64,000 bases of DNA from Mesorhizobium sp. Pch-S (GTDB taxonomy: Bacteria > Pseudomonadota > Alphaproteobacteria > Rhizobiales > Rhizobiaceae), in the NCBI RefSeq assembly GCF_004136315.1, contig NZ_CP029562.1, positions 6,223,501 to 6,287,500 on the forward strand, read 5' to 3'. A program made the translations under genes and the position numbers. Under the pieces are notes generated by a model. That model had not been told where the DNA came from and ran no database searches. It saw nothing but the letters and a program-made list of their open reading frames with translations. Below, one piece after another: positions 28,618 through 38,727 of this stretch (position 1 is its first letter; each line of letters begins with the position of its first letter).

Positions 28618-29589
28618 TCACCATCTGACGAGAACGGCACCCCAGGTGAATCCACCCCCCATCGCCTCCAGAAGCACGAGGTCGCCACGCTTGATGCGAC
28701 CATCAGCGGCAGCGATCGAAAGCGCCAGCGGCACCGAGGCGGCGGATGTGTTGCCGTGTTTGTCGACGGTGATCACAACCTTCTCCTCGGCGATGCCGAG
28801 TTTCTTGGCGGAAGCGTCGATGATGCGTTTGTTGGCCTGATGCGGCACGAACCAGTCGAGGTCGTCTGCCGTGATCCCCGCCTGCGAGAACGTCGCCTCG
28901 ATCACGTCCGTGATCATGCCAACGGCATGCTTGAACACCTCGCGCCCTTCCATCCTGAGATGACCGACCGTTCCGGTGGTCGAAGGACCGCCGTCGACAT
29001 AGAGCTTTTCCTTGTGCGAGCCGTCGGAGCGCAGGCTGGCTGCCAGCACACCACGGTCGGCGATGGTACCCGCCGCCTCCGCTGCCTCCAGCACCAGCGC
29101 GCCAGCGCCGTCGCCGAACAGGACGCAAGTCGAGCGGTCGTTCCAATCGAGAATGCGCGAGAAGGTCTCCGAGCCTATCACCAGAACACGCCTGGCCAGT
29201 CCGCCGCGAATGTAGGCATCAGCCGTGGTAACCGCATAGACGAAACCTGAGCAGACTGCCTGCATGTCAAAGGCATAGCCATGGCGCATGCCCAGCCGCT
29301 GCTGGATCTCGACAGCCGTGGCAGGAAACGTGTTGTTGGGCGTTGAAGTCGCCAAGACGATGAGGTCGATATCGTCCGGCGTAAGACCGGCATCGGCCAG
29401 GGCCGCGCGCGCAGCCCCCTCGCCGAGCGAAGCCGTCGTTTCGTCGTCGGACGCGATATGGCGCTGGCGGATGCCGGTGCGCTGGGCGATCCATTCGTCC
29501 GACGTTTCGACCATGCCCTCGAAATCGGCATTCTTCATGATACGGCGGGGCAACGCCTGGCCCGTGCCGCGCACGACTGATCTGATCAA
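28618..29589 (-). CDS. fabH: 3-oxoacyl-ACP synthase III
   Basis: A 323-residue KAS III that condenses acetyl-CoA with malonyl-ACP to start fatty acid synthesis. The catalytic triad is visible: Cys in M-Q-A-V-C-S-G-F, His in V-P-H-Q-A-N-K-R and Asn in H-G-N-T-S-A-A. It starts with TTG at 29589, supported by the family N-terminus M-I-R-S-V-V and an AAGGA site within the end of plsX, 9 bases before. Only 6 bases separate it from plsX, so the two are co-translated. Confidence 0.95.
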   Translation of the reverse strand: MIRSVVRGTGQALPRRIMKNADFEGMVETSDEWIAQRTGIRQRHIASDDETTASLGEGAARAALADAGLTPDDIDLIVLATSTPNNTFPATAVEIQQRLGMRHGYAFDMQAVCSGFVYAVTTADAYIRGGLARRVLVIGSETFSRILDWNDRSTCVLFGDGAGALVLEAAEAAGTIADRGVLAASLRSDGSHKEKLYVDGGPSTTGTVGHLRMEGREVFKHAVGMITDVIEATFSQAGITADDLDWFVPHQANKRIIDASAKKLGIAEEKVVITVDKHGNTSAASVPLALSIAAADGRIKRGDLVLLEAMGGGFTWGAVLVRW

Positions 29590-29595
29590 GCTGCT

Positions 29596-30666
29596 TTATC
29601 CTTCTTCGTCGACCGCGACGTCAGACTTTCTGGGTGCCGGAGACTGCGGGTTGCGGGCATGAAACAGATCGAGATCCGCTTCGATGCGATCCAGCAAACG
29701 ATTGCGCACCATGTCGTAGGCCAGTTCCACCGCCGCGGCAAACCCTGCCGAATCGGCGCCACCATGGCTTTTTACCACGACGCCGTCCAATCCGAGGAAG
29801 ACACCGCCGTTGGAACGGCTGACATCCATCTTTTCGCGCAGCAGGTCGAAAGCACCTTTTGCGAACAAATAGCCGATGCGCGCCATCAGCGTCCGCCCCA
29901 TGGCGGCCCGCAGGTAGCCGCCGATCTGGCGGGCAGTGCCTTCGGCGGTCTTCAGCGCGATATTTCCGGCGAAACCTTCCGTCACCACGACATCGACCGT
30001 ACCCTTGCCGATGTCGTCACCCTCGACGAAGCCGTGATAGACAAGCGAGTTCATATTGGCCTCGCGCAGCATGCGCCCAGCCTCCTTGACCACTTCCTGC
30101 CCCTTGATCTCCTCGACGCCGACATTGAGAAGGCCGACAGTCGGCCGCTCCACGCCGAAGACCGCTCGTGCCATGCCTGTGCCCAGAATGGCGAAATCGA
30201 CCAGCTGATGGGCGTCGGCACCGATGGTGGCGCCGACATCCAGCACCACGCTCTCGCCACGCATGGTCGGCCAGATGGCGGCGATCGCCGGCCGGTCGAT
30301 CGTCGCCATCGTGCGCAGGCAGAATTTCGACATCGCCATCAGCGCGCCGGTATTGCCTGCGGAGACGCAGGCATCGGCTGAATTGGCCTTCACCGCTTCG
30401 ATCGCCTTCCACATCGACGATTTCCAGCGACCATGGCGCAAGGCCTGGCTCGGCTTGTCGTCCATACGGACGGCAACTTCACAGTGGAAGAATTCGCTCT
30501 TCTCGGCCAGGCCGGGAAATTTGGCCAATTCAGGCCGCACCACGTCTTCGCGGCCATAGATAATGAAACGGATGTCCGGGCGACGGGTGGCGACAGTCTG
30601 GAGCGCCGGAATGACCACACCGGGACCGTGGTCACCGCCCATGGCATCAATGGAGATTTTTATCAC
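29596..30666 (-). CDS. plsX: Phosphate acyltransferase PlsX
   Basis: A 356-residue soluble enzyme that turns acyl-ACP into acyl-phosphate, the acyl donor for phospholipid synthesis through PlsY. The opening [11 protein letters not shown], the S-A-G-N-T-G-A-L motif and the D-G-F-V-E-G-D-type region are family hallmarks. The GTG start at 30666 gives the standard N-terminus and has a GAGATGA-like ribosome-binding site. It lies upstream of fabH in one operon. Confidence 0.95.
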   Translation of the reverse strand: MIKISIDAMGGDHGPGVVIPALQTVATRRPDIRFIIYGREDVVRPELAKFPGLAEKSEFFHCEVAVRMDDKPSQALRHGRWKSSMWKAIEAVKANSADACVSAGNTGALMAMSKFCLRTMATIDRPAIAAIWPTMRGESVVLDVGATIGADAHQLVDFAILGTGMARAVFGVERPTVGLLNVGVEEIKGQEVVKEAGRMLREANMNSLVYHGFVEGDDIGKGTVDVVVTEGFAGNIALKTAEGTARQIGGYLRAAMGRTLMARIGYLFAKGAFDLLREKMDVSRSNGGVFLGLDGVVVKSHGGADSAGFAAAVELAYDMVRNRLLDRIEADLDLFHARNPQSPAPRKSDVAVDEEG

Positions 30667-30770
30667 GCGTTGTTCATCTCGTGGGTTGGCTTGGGACCAT
30701 CGTGACTTTCCGGCGAAAATAGCGGTTTTGAGTCACCGCACAACCGGCTTTTGTCGTCGATCCATGGCTT

Positions 30771-31322
30771 TCAAGATTTTCCGAGCAGGGATTTCAGCTT
30801 TTTCTGGAATTCGCTTTCGGGTTCGGCCCCATCCGGCGCAGTCTCCAGAGATACGCCGGCCTTGCGCGGATAGGGATCGATCGCCAGGCCGAAGAACTGC
30901 TCGGCCAGAGCGCCGACATCGATCGTGTCGCCGATGAAGGTTTCCGGGCTGTCGGGGCCGTCGGCATCGAGCAGAATCTCGCCGCCACCCTCGAAACCCT
31001 GACGGCCCAGTTTCGAATCTTCGGGCAAAAACAGGCCCTCGACCTCCTCGTCGATATGGGCCGTCAACGGTTCCAGCGTCACCACGCAGGCCTGGGTGAT
31101 GTCACCCTCGACCCGGCCTTTGACCTTCACGCCGTGGCGTTTCCAAGGCGTGACCACGAGATCGGCGACATAGCGCTCGACGGAAACCAGTCCATGGTCC
31201 TTGGCAAGAGCCTCGCGCTGGGCGGCATCGGCTTCGATACGCACCGGCATACCCTTTTGCGGCAGGCGCGAGACATGCGCCTCGAACGAAACCGAACTCC
31301 GTGGTTCCTCTTGATGATTCAT
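30771..31322 (-). CDS. DUF177 / YceD-family protein
   Basis: A 183-residue DUF177 protein. In plants and bacteria this family is linked to 23S rRNA accumulation, and it often neighbours rpmF and plsX. The region T-Q-A-C-V-V-T-L-E-P-L (residues about 85-95), followed by the acidic V-E-G-L-F-L-P-E-D segment, is typical; zinc-type CxnC pairs are lacking. The ATG at 31322 has GAAGGA at better spacing than the ATG at 31331. rpmF is not adjacent here. Exact biochemical role unknown. Confidence 0.8.
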   Translation of the reverse strand: MNHQEEPRSSVSFEAHVSRLPQKGMPVRIEADAAQREALAKDHGLVSVERYVADLVVTPWKRHGVKVKGRVEGDITQACVVTLEPLTAHIDEEVEGLFLPEDSKLGRQGFEGGGEILLDADGPDSPETFIGDTIDVGALAEQFFGLAIDPYPRKAGVSLETAPDGAEPESEFQKKLKSLLGKS

Positions 31323-31334
31323 CGCAGTCATCCT

Positions 31335-31874
31335 TCAACCTGCAGCGGCTGGAAAGGCAAGCTCGCCAAGGCAGATCGCTTCCGATGATTGCAAAGCAAG
31401 CGCCTCCTTGGCCCGCAGCACATAAGCCGCCATATCCGGCGCCTCCGGCCAGTCCGCGACATCCGGGCGGACGTTGCGGGACAAAGCAGTGGCGAGATCA
31501 CCTTTGTCGTCGCGATTCAGCGCATCCGCGTAGGCAGCGGTGCGGCCATAGTACATCTTCGCCAGCTTTTTCATGCGTTTCGGGACACCCACGTCGCTGA
31601 TGCCGAGTTCACGCAGCGAATGATCGACCTCGGTGAAGAACTCGTCGATCAATGTCTGTGCCAATTCCGCCGGCACGCCACTCTCGCCATGCAACCGGTG
31701 CTGGAACAGGAACATATGCAGCGACAGCATCTCGAAACGGCCGAGCGGCGTATCGGGCACATTCCAGTGCGAATAAAAGAAAGTTTGCCGCGCCGCCGCC
31801 ACGATTTGTGCGTACAGCGCCTCGACAATAGCGCGGTTGGCATGGCGTTCACGGCCGAACAGGCGCTGAAACAT
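31335..31874 (-). CDS. Ubiquinol-cytochrome c chaperone family protein
   Basis: A 179-residue member of the CBP3/UQCC1-like chaperone family, which helps assemble cytochrome b of the bc1 complex. Characteristic stretches are A-R-Q-T-F-F-Y-S-H-W-N-V-P-D-T-P-L-G-R-F-E and D-H-S-L-R-E-L-G-I-S-D-V-G-V-P-K-R-M-K. The start at 31874 has GGGAGA 8 bases upstream; the longer frame to 31922 is unneeded. It is first in a run with the DUF177 gene (12 bp gap) and is divergent from bamE. Confidence 0.85.
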   Translation of the reverse strand: MFQRLFGRERHANRAIVEALYAQIVAAARQTFFYSHWNVPDTPLGRFEMLSLHMFLFQHRLHGESGVPAELAQTLIDEFFTEVDHSLRELGISDVGVPKRMKKLAKMYYGRTAAYADALNRDDKGDLATALSRNVRPDVADWPEAPDMAAYVLRAKEALALQSSEAICLGELAFPAAAG

Positions 31875-31984
31875 TGGGGACGGTCTCCCGGGGACCTGTT
31901 TGTTAAGGCAGAATTGTTGCATCGGCGGCTAAGCTGGTTTACCGGTTTTGCCGCCTCGCGCAAGCCGGTGCCCGAGAGCGGACT

Positions 31985-32506
31985 ATGGAGTTGTCGTTGC
32001 GCGCATTGAAATTCAAGTCGACCGCCTTGGCAGGTCCTGCATCCGTCGCATCGATGCTTGTCATCGCGGCGGCACTGACCGGCTGCAACTCATCAAAGAT
32101 GTTCGGGGACCTGACGCCCGGCGAGACACTCACCCAGGGCTACATCGTCGACCAGCAGACGCTGGATTCGGTTCCTGTCGGCTCCAGCCGCGAGCAGGTG
32201 CTGTTGGCGCTCGGTACGCCGTCCACTACGGCGACCTTCGACAACGAGGTCTTCTATTACATCTCGCAGACGCGGCGCCGTTCGGTCGCCTTCGCCAATC
32301 CGAGCGTCGTCGACCAGAAGGTACTGGCCGTCTATTTCGGCCAGGACGGCCGTGTCGCACGCCTGGCAAATTACGGAATGAAGGACGGCCGGGTGTTCGA
32401 CTTCATCTCGCGCACGACGCCGACCGGCGGCAAGGACCAGAACTTCCTCGGCCAGATCATCTCCGGCGCCGGCAAGCTCAAGCCCAATCCGGCTGCCGGG
32501 CTCTAG
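31985..32506 (+). CDS. bamE: Outer membrane protein assembly factor BamE (lipoprotein)
   Basis: A 173-residue SmpA/OmlA-family lipoprotein of the BAM complex. A signal sequence with lipobox A-L-T-G-C near residue 34 indicates lipid anchoring. The BamE fold motifs G-Y-I-V-D-Q-Q-T-L-D-S-V-P-V-G-S-S-R and V-L-L-A-L-G-T-P-S follow. The cytochrome chaperone gene is divergent; a strong bidirectional terminator follows the stop. The C-terminal extension, rich in Gly and Pro, looks disordered. Confidence 0.9.
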   Translation: MELSLRALKFKSTALAGPASVASMLVIAAALTGCNSSKMFGDLTPGETLTQGYIVDQQTLDSVPVGSSREQVLLALGTPSTTATFDNEVFYYISQTRRRSVAFANPSVVDQKVLAVYFGQDGRVARLANYGMKDGRVFDFISRTTPTGGKDQNFLGQIISGAGKLKPNPAAGL

Positions 32507-32545
32507 TGGCGCCGCAGGCGCGGCTGCCTGCCATACAATCCTACA

Positions 32546-32586
32546 AAAAGAAAACCCGCAGGATCGCTCCCGCGGGTTTTCTTTTT
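32546..32586. terminator. Bidirectional Rho-independent terminator between bamE and hppA
   Basis: AAAACCCGC and GCGGGTTTT arms, with A-rich and T-rich flanks on both sides (AAAAAGAAAA ... TTTTCTTTTT), are placed between convergent bamE and hppA. Confidence 0.88.
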
Positions 32587-32600
32587 AGCAGATACCGCCG

Positions 32601-34738
32601 TCAGCCGTGCGCGAGCACCGCAAGCAGCAGCAGAGCCACGATGTTGGTGATCTTGATGGCCGGGTTCACAGCTGGACCAGCCGTGTCCTTGTAGGGATCG
32701 CCAACCGTGTCGCCGGTGACGGAAGCCTTGTGTGCCTCCGAACCCTTCAGGTGCTTGACGCCATCCTTGTCTGTGAAGCCATCCTCGAACGACTTCTTGG
32801 CATTGTCCCAGGCGCCACCGCCGGAAGTCATCGAAATAGCCACGAACAGACCATTGACGATGACGCCGAGCAACGATGCCCCCAGCGCCGCGAAAGCCGA
32901 GGCCTTGGAACCCGAGATCAGGAGCACGCCGTAGTAGACGACCAGCGGCGCCAGCACCGGCAGCAGCGACGGAATGATCATTTCCTTGATCGCAGCCTTG
33001 GTCAGAAGATCGACCGCCCGTGCATAGTTGGGCTTGGAGGTGCCCTTCATGATACCTGGATCCTCGCGGAACTGGCGGCGTACCTCCTCAACGATCGAGC
33101 CGGCTGCGCGTCCCACCGCGGTCATCGCGATGCCGCCGAACAGATACGGGATCAGACCGCCGAAGATCAGACCGGCGACCACATAAGGATTCGACAGGTC
33201 GAAGGAGACCGTGCCGAGATCGGAGAAGTAGGGATATTGCGCGGCATTGGCGGCGAAATATTGCAGGTCGTTCGAATACGCCGCGAACAGCACCAGCGCA
33301 CCGAGGCCAGCCGAACCGATGGCGTAACCCTTGGTGACGGCCTTGGTGGTGTTGCCGACAGCATCAAGCGCATCGGTGGAATGACGCACTTCCTTGGGCA
33401 AGCCGGACATTTCGGCAATGCCGCCGGCATTGTCGGTGACCGGACCAAAGGCGTCGAGCGCCACGATCAGCCGGCAAGACCAAGCATGGTGGTGACGGCG
33501 ATCGCGGTGCCGAACAGGCCCGCCAGCTGGAATGTGGCGATGATGCCGCCGACGATGACGATTGCCGGCAGCGCGGTCGATTCCAGCGAAACCGCGAGGC
33601 CCTGGATGACATTTGTGCCGTGGCCGGTGACCGAAGCCTGGGCGATCGAATTGACCGGGCGCTTGTTTGTACCGGTGTAGTATTCGGTGATCACCACGAT
33701 CAGCGCCGTCACCAGCAGGCCGATCAGGCCGCAGATGAACAGGTTCGTTCCAGTCACGACATGCGCACCGGCACCGACCTGGCCCCAACCAATGGTCATG
33801 GACGTGGCGGCACCCAAGCCGACGATCGACAGTATGCCCGTGACGATCAGCCCCTTGTAGAGGGCTCCCATGATCGAACCATTGGCGCCGAGCTTCACGA
33901 AGAAGGTGCCGATGATCGAAGTCACGATACAGGCGCCGCAGATGACCAGTGGATAGAGCATCATGCTGGAAAGCACGTCCGTGCCGGCAAAGAAGATTGC
34001 AGCCAGGACCATGGTTGCGACCACGGTCACGGCGTAGGTCTCGAACAGGTCGGCAGCCATGCCGGCGCAGTCACCAACATTGTCACCGACGTTGTCGGCG
34101 ATGGTGGCGGGGTTGCGTGGATCATCCTCCGGGATGCCGGCTTCGACCTTGCCGACGAGATCGCCACCAACGTCAGCACCCTTGGTGAAGATGCCGCCGC
34201 CCAGACGAGCGAAGATCGAGATCAGCGAGGCGCCGAAGCCAAGGGCTACAAGCGAGTCGATCACGGTGCGATCGCCAGGCGCCAGGCCGAGCGGACCGGT
34301 CAGCACCCAGTAATAAACGGAGACGCCGAGCAGCGCGAGGCCGGCAACCAGCATGCCGGTAATGGCCCCCGACTTGAAGGCGATGTCGAGGCCGGCTGAA
34401 AGGCTGTTCGACGCGGCCTGCGCCGTGCGCACATTGGCGCGCACCGAAACGTGCATGCCTATGAAGCCTGCCGCGCCCGAAAGCACGGCACCGATCAGGA
34501 AGCCGATGGCGGCGGTACCCGACAGCAGCCACCATGCCAGCAGGAACACGACGACCCCGACGATGGCGATGGTGGTGTATTGGCGCGCCAGATAGGCTTG
34601 TGCGCCCTCGCGGATTGCCGCGGCGATTTCCTGCATGCGTGCGTTGCCCTGGTCGGACGCCAGCACGGACTGTGTAGCCCAGATGGCGTAGACGATTGAG
34701 AGCACGCCGCAGAGGATGACGACATAAAGCATGGTCAT
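32601..34738 (-). pseudogene. hppA: Membrane H+-translocating pyrophosphatase, one-base frameshift
   Basis: A K+-independent proton-pumping pyrophosphatase gene. The first part (34738 down to 33467) encodes [12 protein letters not shown] and [13 protein letters not shown], the pyrophosphate-binding region. The second part continues in another frame with [16 protein letters not shown] and G-N-T-T-K-A. The Lys in that last motif marks the K+-independent class. The break is between 33469 and 33470: M-L-G-L-A-G then TGA, whereas relatives read L-A-G-M-I-V-A; one missing A on the coding strand restores it. Repaired length would be about 713 residues and everything else looks intact. It is therefore either a sequencing/assembly error or a very recent lesion. 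Confidence 0.9.
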
Positions 34739-34979
34739 TTGCGGATTATTCCTCGATCTGTGGCCCGGCAGACCTCCTCCCCAGGCCGTGGAACCGAACC
34801 GGGATTCCCGAGCGGAATCCCGACCCCTCGATCGATTTATGCAAAGCCGTGGTCTCGACCGTCAAGCCGGCATGCGACATTTGCCCGCATTTCGCTGCGA
34901 CAGTTTACCGCGCCCGACGCATCGCCCAGCCCGAATGCCTGCGCGCACTTCACCTTGAAGCAGGTGGTGCGGTCCAACG

Positions 34980-35477
34980 CTACCGCTGCAGGTCGCGGTC
35001 CGGTTGCATGATGAAGATCAGCACCGCGAGCATGGTCATATAGAACTTGAAGGCGGCTTCCTGGCCGTTCCAGGTTTTCGACTGCCACATGGCAAACCAC
35101 TCTCCACCGATGACCATGAAGCCGAAATACCAGACCAGAAAGCCCATGGTTGTGGCGATAATCGCGAATTTCTTGGCGTTGTTGAACGTTTCGCCACTTC
35201 CCTTGCGGGCGCTCCACAAATTCCAGGCGGCGATCAGGAAGAGCACGCAGGTCAGTGCCTCACCGAAGATGATCAGCCAGTAGCCCATGGTCCAGAGCGT
35301 TGGGTTGGTGATCGAACGATACATCAGGGCATTGCCCGGAAAGGTTGTGTCCATGGACAGCACATGCTGGACAAAGGCGAAGTTCGAGCCATAGTCGGTG
35401 ATGTTGCCAAAGGCGACGAGGAAGGCGAAGGCCGCCAGACACAGGCACATGGTGATCTTGGAAAGACGTGACGTCAT
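34980..35477 (-). CDS. DUF2165 family membrane protein
   Basis: A 165-residue protein with four predicted membrane segments (residues about 8-25, 65-85, 105-125, 142-158). It contains the loop N-I-T-D-Y-G-S-N-F-A-F-V-Q-H-V-L-S-M-D-T-T-F that typifies the DUF2165 family of predicted small integral membrane proteins. The function of the family is unknown. It is upstream of hppA on the same strand, but 241 bp away. Confidence 0.8.
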   Translation of the reverse strand: MTSRLSKITMCLCLAAFAFLVAFGNITDYGSNFAFVQHVLSMDTTFPGNALMYRSITNPTLWTMGYWLIIFGEALTCVLFLIAAWNLWSARKGSGETFNNAKKFAIIATTMGFLVWYFGFMVIGGEWFAMWQSKTWNGQEAAFKFYMTMLAVLIFIMQPDRDLQR

Positions 35478-35812
35478 GGCAAAAGCCCCTTCTGCTTTCG
35501 ATGATTCTGGTCACGGCAAAGCAAGATCACCGAGTCCCGGCGAACACGCAATGAGCGTCGCTTCGATTGTCCTGACCGCGAGCGCGGAGCGACACGCCGG
35601 AAGGCATCAGCTGACGACGACGCTGCTGTTGCTGCGACTGCCGGTGAGCTGCGCGACCGGAGATCTTGTATCCCTGGAGACTGGCAATGCTGGGCGTCAT
35701 GATTTTTCGATCATCCGGCGCCGATGGATCGTCGCAGCAAACACCACGGAACTGGAAATAACCCTCGACCATCCGGCAGGGCGTTAAACGACGAACCCCA
35801 GTCGGCTGCAGA
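35478..35812. other. Intergenic region, no gene recognised
   Basis: 335 bp between the DUF2165 gene and the end of the betaine transporter operon. Frames here are short, start without ribosome-binding sites and have no recognisable content. I see no terminator with a U-tract and no repeat. Confidence 0.5.
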
Positions 35813-36562
35813 CTATCGGGCAGCCTGCCCCATCCGGCGTGCCGCAACACGTTCGAGAGCCATCAGCCCGTCGTAGATGAAGACTGCAAGCCCGGCAACG
35901 ATGAGCCCTCCCTGGACGACGAAGGCGAGGTTGTTGGAGATCAATCCGGCAATGATGACCTCGCCCAGTGTCTTGGCCGCGACCGTGGACCCGATGGTGG
36001 CGGTGGCCAGGCTGATCACCACCGACAGCCGGATGCCGGCAAGGATCACCGGCAGGCTGAGCGGAAGTTCCACCCGGAGCAGTTTCTGGCGATTGGTCAT
36101 GCCGGCACCACGAGCCGCCTCCACGACATTGGCCGGCAGCGTGGTAAGTCCGGTCAAAGCGTTCTCGAAGATCGGCAGCAGGCCGTACAGGAAGAGCGCG
36201 ATCAAGGTCGGCTTCTCGCCGAAACCGACAGCAGGCACGGCCAGCGCCAGCACAGCGACCGGTGGAAAGGTCTGGCCGATGTTGACCAGCGAACGCGACA
36301 GCGGCAGGAATTCAGCGCCGAAGGGCCGTGTCACCAGGATGGCAAGGCCGATCGCGACAATGATCGCGGCGATCGTTGCCACGGCGACGGTGCCCAGATG
36401 CTGCAAGGTCAACGACAGCAGGCTTCCCTGGTTGTAGATCGCCGGCGCATTGTTTTCCGTGAGCGGCTTGAACAGCGGTTCGAACCAGCCCGGATAAACG
36501 ATGAACGCCACCAGGAGCACCAGCAGAACGACACGCAACGCTGCCGGCAGGAAAACCTTCAT
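35813..36562 (-). CDS. yehW: Betaine-type ABC transporter permease (YehW-like)
   Basis: A 249-residue BPD_transp_1 permease with five to six membrane segments and the coupling loop E-A-A-R-G-A-G-M-T-N-R-Q-K-L-L-R-V-E-L-P-L-S. It is last in a four-gene set whose order and sizes match E. coli osmF-yehY-yehX-yehW, an OpuA/ProU-class importer for glycine betaine-type solutes. Its start overlaps the ATPase stop by 4 bases (ATGA). Confidence 0.85.
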   Translation of the reverse strand: MKVFLPAALRVVLLVLLVAFIVYPGWFEPLFKPLTENNAPAIYNQGSLLSLTLQHLGTVAVATIAAIIVAIGLAILVTRPFGAEFLPLSRSLVNIGQTFPPVAVLALAVPAVGFGEKPTLIALFLYGLLPIFENALTGLTTLPANVVEAARGAGMTNRQKLLRVELPLSLPVILAGIRLSVVISLATATIGSTVAAKTLGEVIIAGLISNNLAFVVQGGLIVAGLAVFIYDGLMALERVAARRMGQAAR

Positions 36563-37497
36563 GCCGGCCTCGCCGCGAGCTTCACCAGGCCGTCGACGGT
36601 GACCCGGCCAAGCGCCTTGCCATCGGCCCCCTTGACCGGTAGCGCCGGCTTGCCGGTCCAGAGCAGTTCAGCCAGTGCATCGCGCTGGCTGGCGTCGGCG
36701 GGTATTGCTTCGCCTTCCGCACTGCCCTTCTCAACCGCATCGCCGACGCGGCCAAGCGACAGCAGCCGGAACGGCCGCTCGGACGAGCCGACCAGCGTTT
36801 CGACGAAGGAACTGGCGGGCCTCGCCAGGATCTCGGCGGGTCTGGCGTACTGCACCAGCTTGCCCCCGTCCATGACGGCAATCTTGTGACCCAGATGCAC
36901 CGCTTCTTCCATGTCGTGGGTGACCAGGATGATGGTGGTGCCGAAATGTTTCTGGATGGCGAGCAGGTCTTCCTGTGCCTTGGTGCGGATGATCGGGTCG
37001 AGCGCGCCGAACGGCTCGTCCATCAACAGCACATTGGGTTTGGCGGCGAGCGCGCGCGCCACGCCGACACGCTGCTGCTGGCCGCCCGACAATTCGTGCG
37101 GATAGCGCGGGCCGAAAGCGGCGGGATCGAGCTGGAAAAGCTTCAGCAGTTCATCGACGCGTTCATCGATGCGTTCCTTGTCCCAGCCGAGCAGCAGCGG
37201 CACCGTTGCGATGTTCTGTGCCACGGTACGATGCGGAAACAGGCCGTGGCCCTGGATGGCGTAACCGATCGAGCGGCGCAATTCGTAGTCGGGCAACGAA
37301 TGGTTGTCGACGCCATCCAGCTTGATCGTGCCGGAGGTCGGTTCGACCAGCCGGTTGATCATGCGCAGCAGCGTGGTCTTGCCGGAACCGGAAGTACCGA
37401 CGATGGCCGCGATGGTGCGTGGCTCGATTACCATCGAGACGTCATCGACCACGGTCTGCTTGTCGTAGCGCTTGGTGATGTTCTCGATTTCGATCAT
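36559..37497 (-). CDS. yehX: Betaine-type ABC transporter ATP-binding protein (YehX-like)
   Basis: A 312-residue ATPase. Walker A is G-T-S-G-S-G-K-T-T, the ABC signature L-S-G-G-Q-Q-Q-R-V, and Walker B V-L-L-M-D-E-P-F-G-A-L-D-P. The Q-loop context Y-A-I-Q-G-H-G-L-F-P-H is typical of the ProV/OpuA group. The C-terminal extension of about 70 residues corresponds to a degenerate CBS-like region (P-A-L-P-V-K-G-A-D-G-K-A-L-G-R-V-T). It overlaps both neighbours by 4 bases, so the operon is translationally coupled. Confidence 0.9.
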   Translation of the reverse strand: MIEIENITKRYDKQTVVDDVSMVIEPRTIAAIVGTSGSGKTTLLRMINRLVEPTSGTIKLDGVDNHSLPDYELRRSIGYAIQGHGLFPHRTVAQNIATVPLLLGWDKERIDERVDELLKLFQLDPAAFGPRYPHELSGGQQQRVGVARALAAKPNVLLMDEPFGALDPIIRTKAQEDLLAIQKHFGTTIILVTHDMEEAVHLGHKIAVMDGGKLVQYARPAEILARPASSFVETLVGSSERPFRLLSLGRVGDAVEKGSAEGEAIPADASQRDALAELLWTGKPALPVKGADGKALGRVTVDGLVKLAARPA

Positions 37498-38660
37498 GCG
37501 ACCGCTTCCCTGCGCTTGGCTGTTGCGGTGAGTTCGATGACGGCATCAAGCACGATGCCTGCCGCGAAGGCCAGCGCCACCGTCGGCACGGCACCGAGCA
37601 AAACCAGATCCATCGCAGTCTGTCCGACGCCCTGAAAGACAAAGACGCCGAAGCCGCCGCCACCGATCAGGGCGGCGATGGTGGCGAGGCCGATGTTCTG
37701 CACCAGAACGATGCGGATCCCGGTCAGGATCACCGGGAAGGCAAGCGGGAACTCCACGCCGAACAGTCTCTGGCGGTCCGTCATGCCCATGCCGCGCGCA
37801 GCCTCATTGGCCGCCTTCGGCACTCCGGCCAGCCCCACCACCGTGTTCGCCACAACCGGCAGCAGCGAGTAGAGGAACAGCGCCACGAAAGCCGGCGCTG
37901 TGCCGATACCGCGAATGCCGAGCGCGGCGGCTCCTGGCACGTGCAGTGCCACCCAGCCGAGCGGGCCGATCAACATGCCAAACAGCGCGATCGACGGGAT
38001 GGTCTGGATGATGTTGAGCACGTTGAGGACCCCGGCCCGCAGCACGTCGACCCTGTGGCAGAGAATGCCGAGCGGCAGGCCGACCACGACGGCGGCGGCC
38101 AGCGAACCCAGCGCCAGGGCGACATGCTTACGTGCCTCGGCCCAGAAACTGTCGGCCCTGTTGGCGTATTCTTTCAGAATGGAAAGGCTGTCCCAGCTGC
38201 CGGATGCCAGAAGGGCGCCAATCGCCACTGCGGCGACCAGGAGAATGCCAATGCGCACAAACGGCGACAGATCGAGCCGCGTCAGCACGTCGGCCAGCAA
38301 CAGGGCAAAGGCAAAAAGCAGCAACCAGAAACCGGAAGCCGGTGACACGCGCGCGAAGGTGTTGCCGGGTGGTGTCAGAAAACTGCCGGCCATGCCGATG
38401 GCCAGAGCAAGCGCCACCAAGAGAACCACACTCGCGACAAGCCGCCAGGCCAATGCCGTCTTCAACAGCGCCACGATGATGGCGGCGATGATCAGCGCCA
38501 GCAGCAAGGGCCCACTGACGGAGGGAAGCGCGTCGAGTATGGAGCGCCCTTCCCCCGGCACGATGCGGTTGGCACGAAAGGTAGCGAAGGGTGCAAGGAA
38601 AGCCGCATAAGCGGCGATCGCGGCAATCACCACGCCCAGCTTGTCAAAGCGAATGCCCAC
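37494..38660 (-). CDS. yehY: Betaine-type ABC transporter permease with N-terminal extension (YehY-like)
   Basis: A 388-residue permease. About 170 N-terminal residues hold extra membrane segments before the standard BPD_transp_1 domain, whose coupling loop is E-A-A-R-G-M-G-M-T-D-R-Q-R-L-F-G-V-E-F-P-L. This size and layout match YehY, not the shorter ProW/OpuAB, and support assignment of the operon to the OsmF/YehYXW type. Confidence 0.85.
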   Translation of the reverse strand: MGIRFDKLGVVIAAIAAYAAFLAPFATFRANRIVPGEGRSILDALPSVSGPLLLALIIAAIIVALLKTALAWRLVASVVLLVALALAIGMAGSFLTPPGNTFARVSPASGFWLLLFAFALLLADVLTRLDLSPFVRIGILLVAAVAIGALLASGSWDSLSILKEYANRADSFWAEARKHVALALGSLAAAVVVGLPLGILCHRVDVLRAGVLNVLNIIQTIPSIALFGMLIGPLGWVALHVPGAAALGIRGIGTAPAFVALFLYSLLPVVANTVVGLAGVPKAANEAARGMGMTDRQRLFGVEFPLAFPVILTGIRIVLVQNIGLATIAALIGGGGFGVFVFQGVGQTAMDLVLLGAVPTVALAFAAGIVLDAVIELTATAKRREAVA

Positions 38661-38727
38661 GATCCCCAGTCCTTCAGATCCGGCGCGCCCAGTGGATTCG
38701 ATCCAGCCGGCGCGCCGGAACCGCTCC

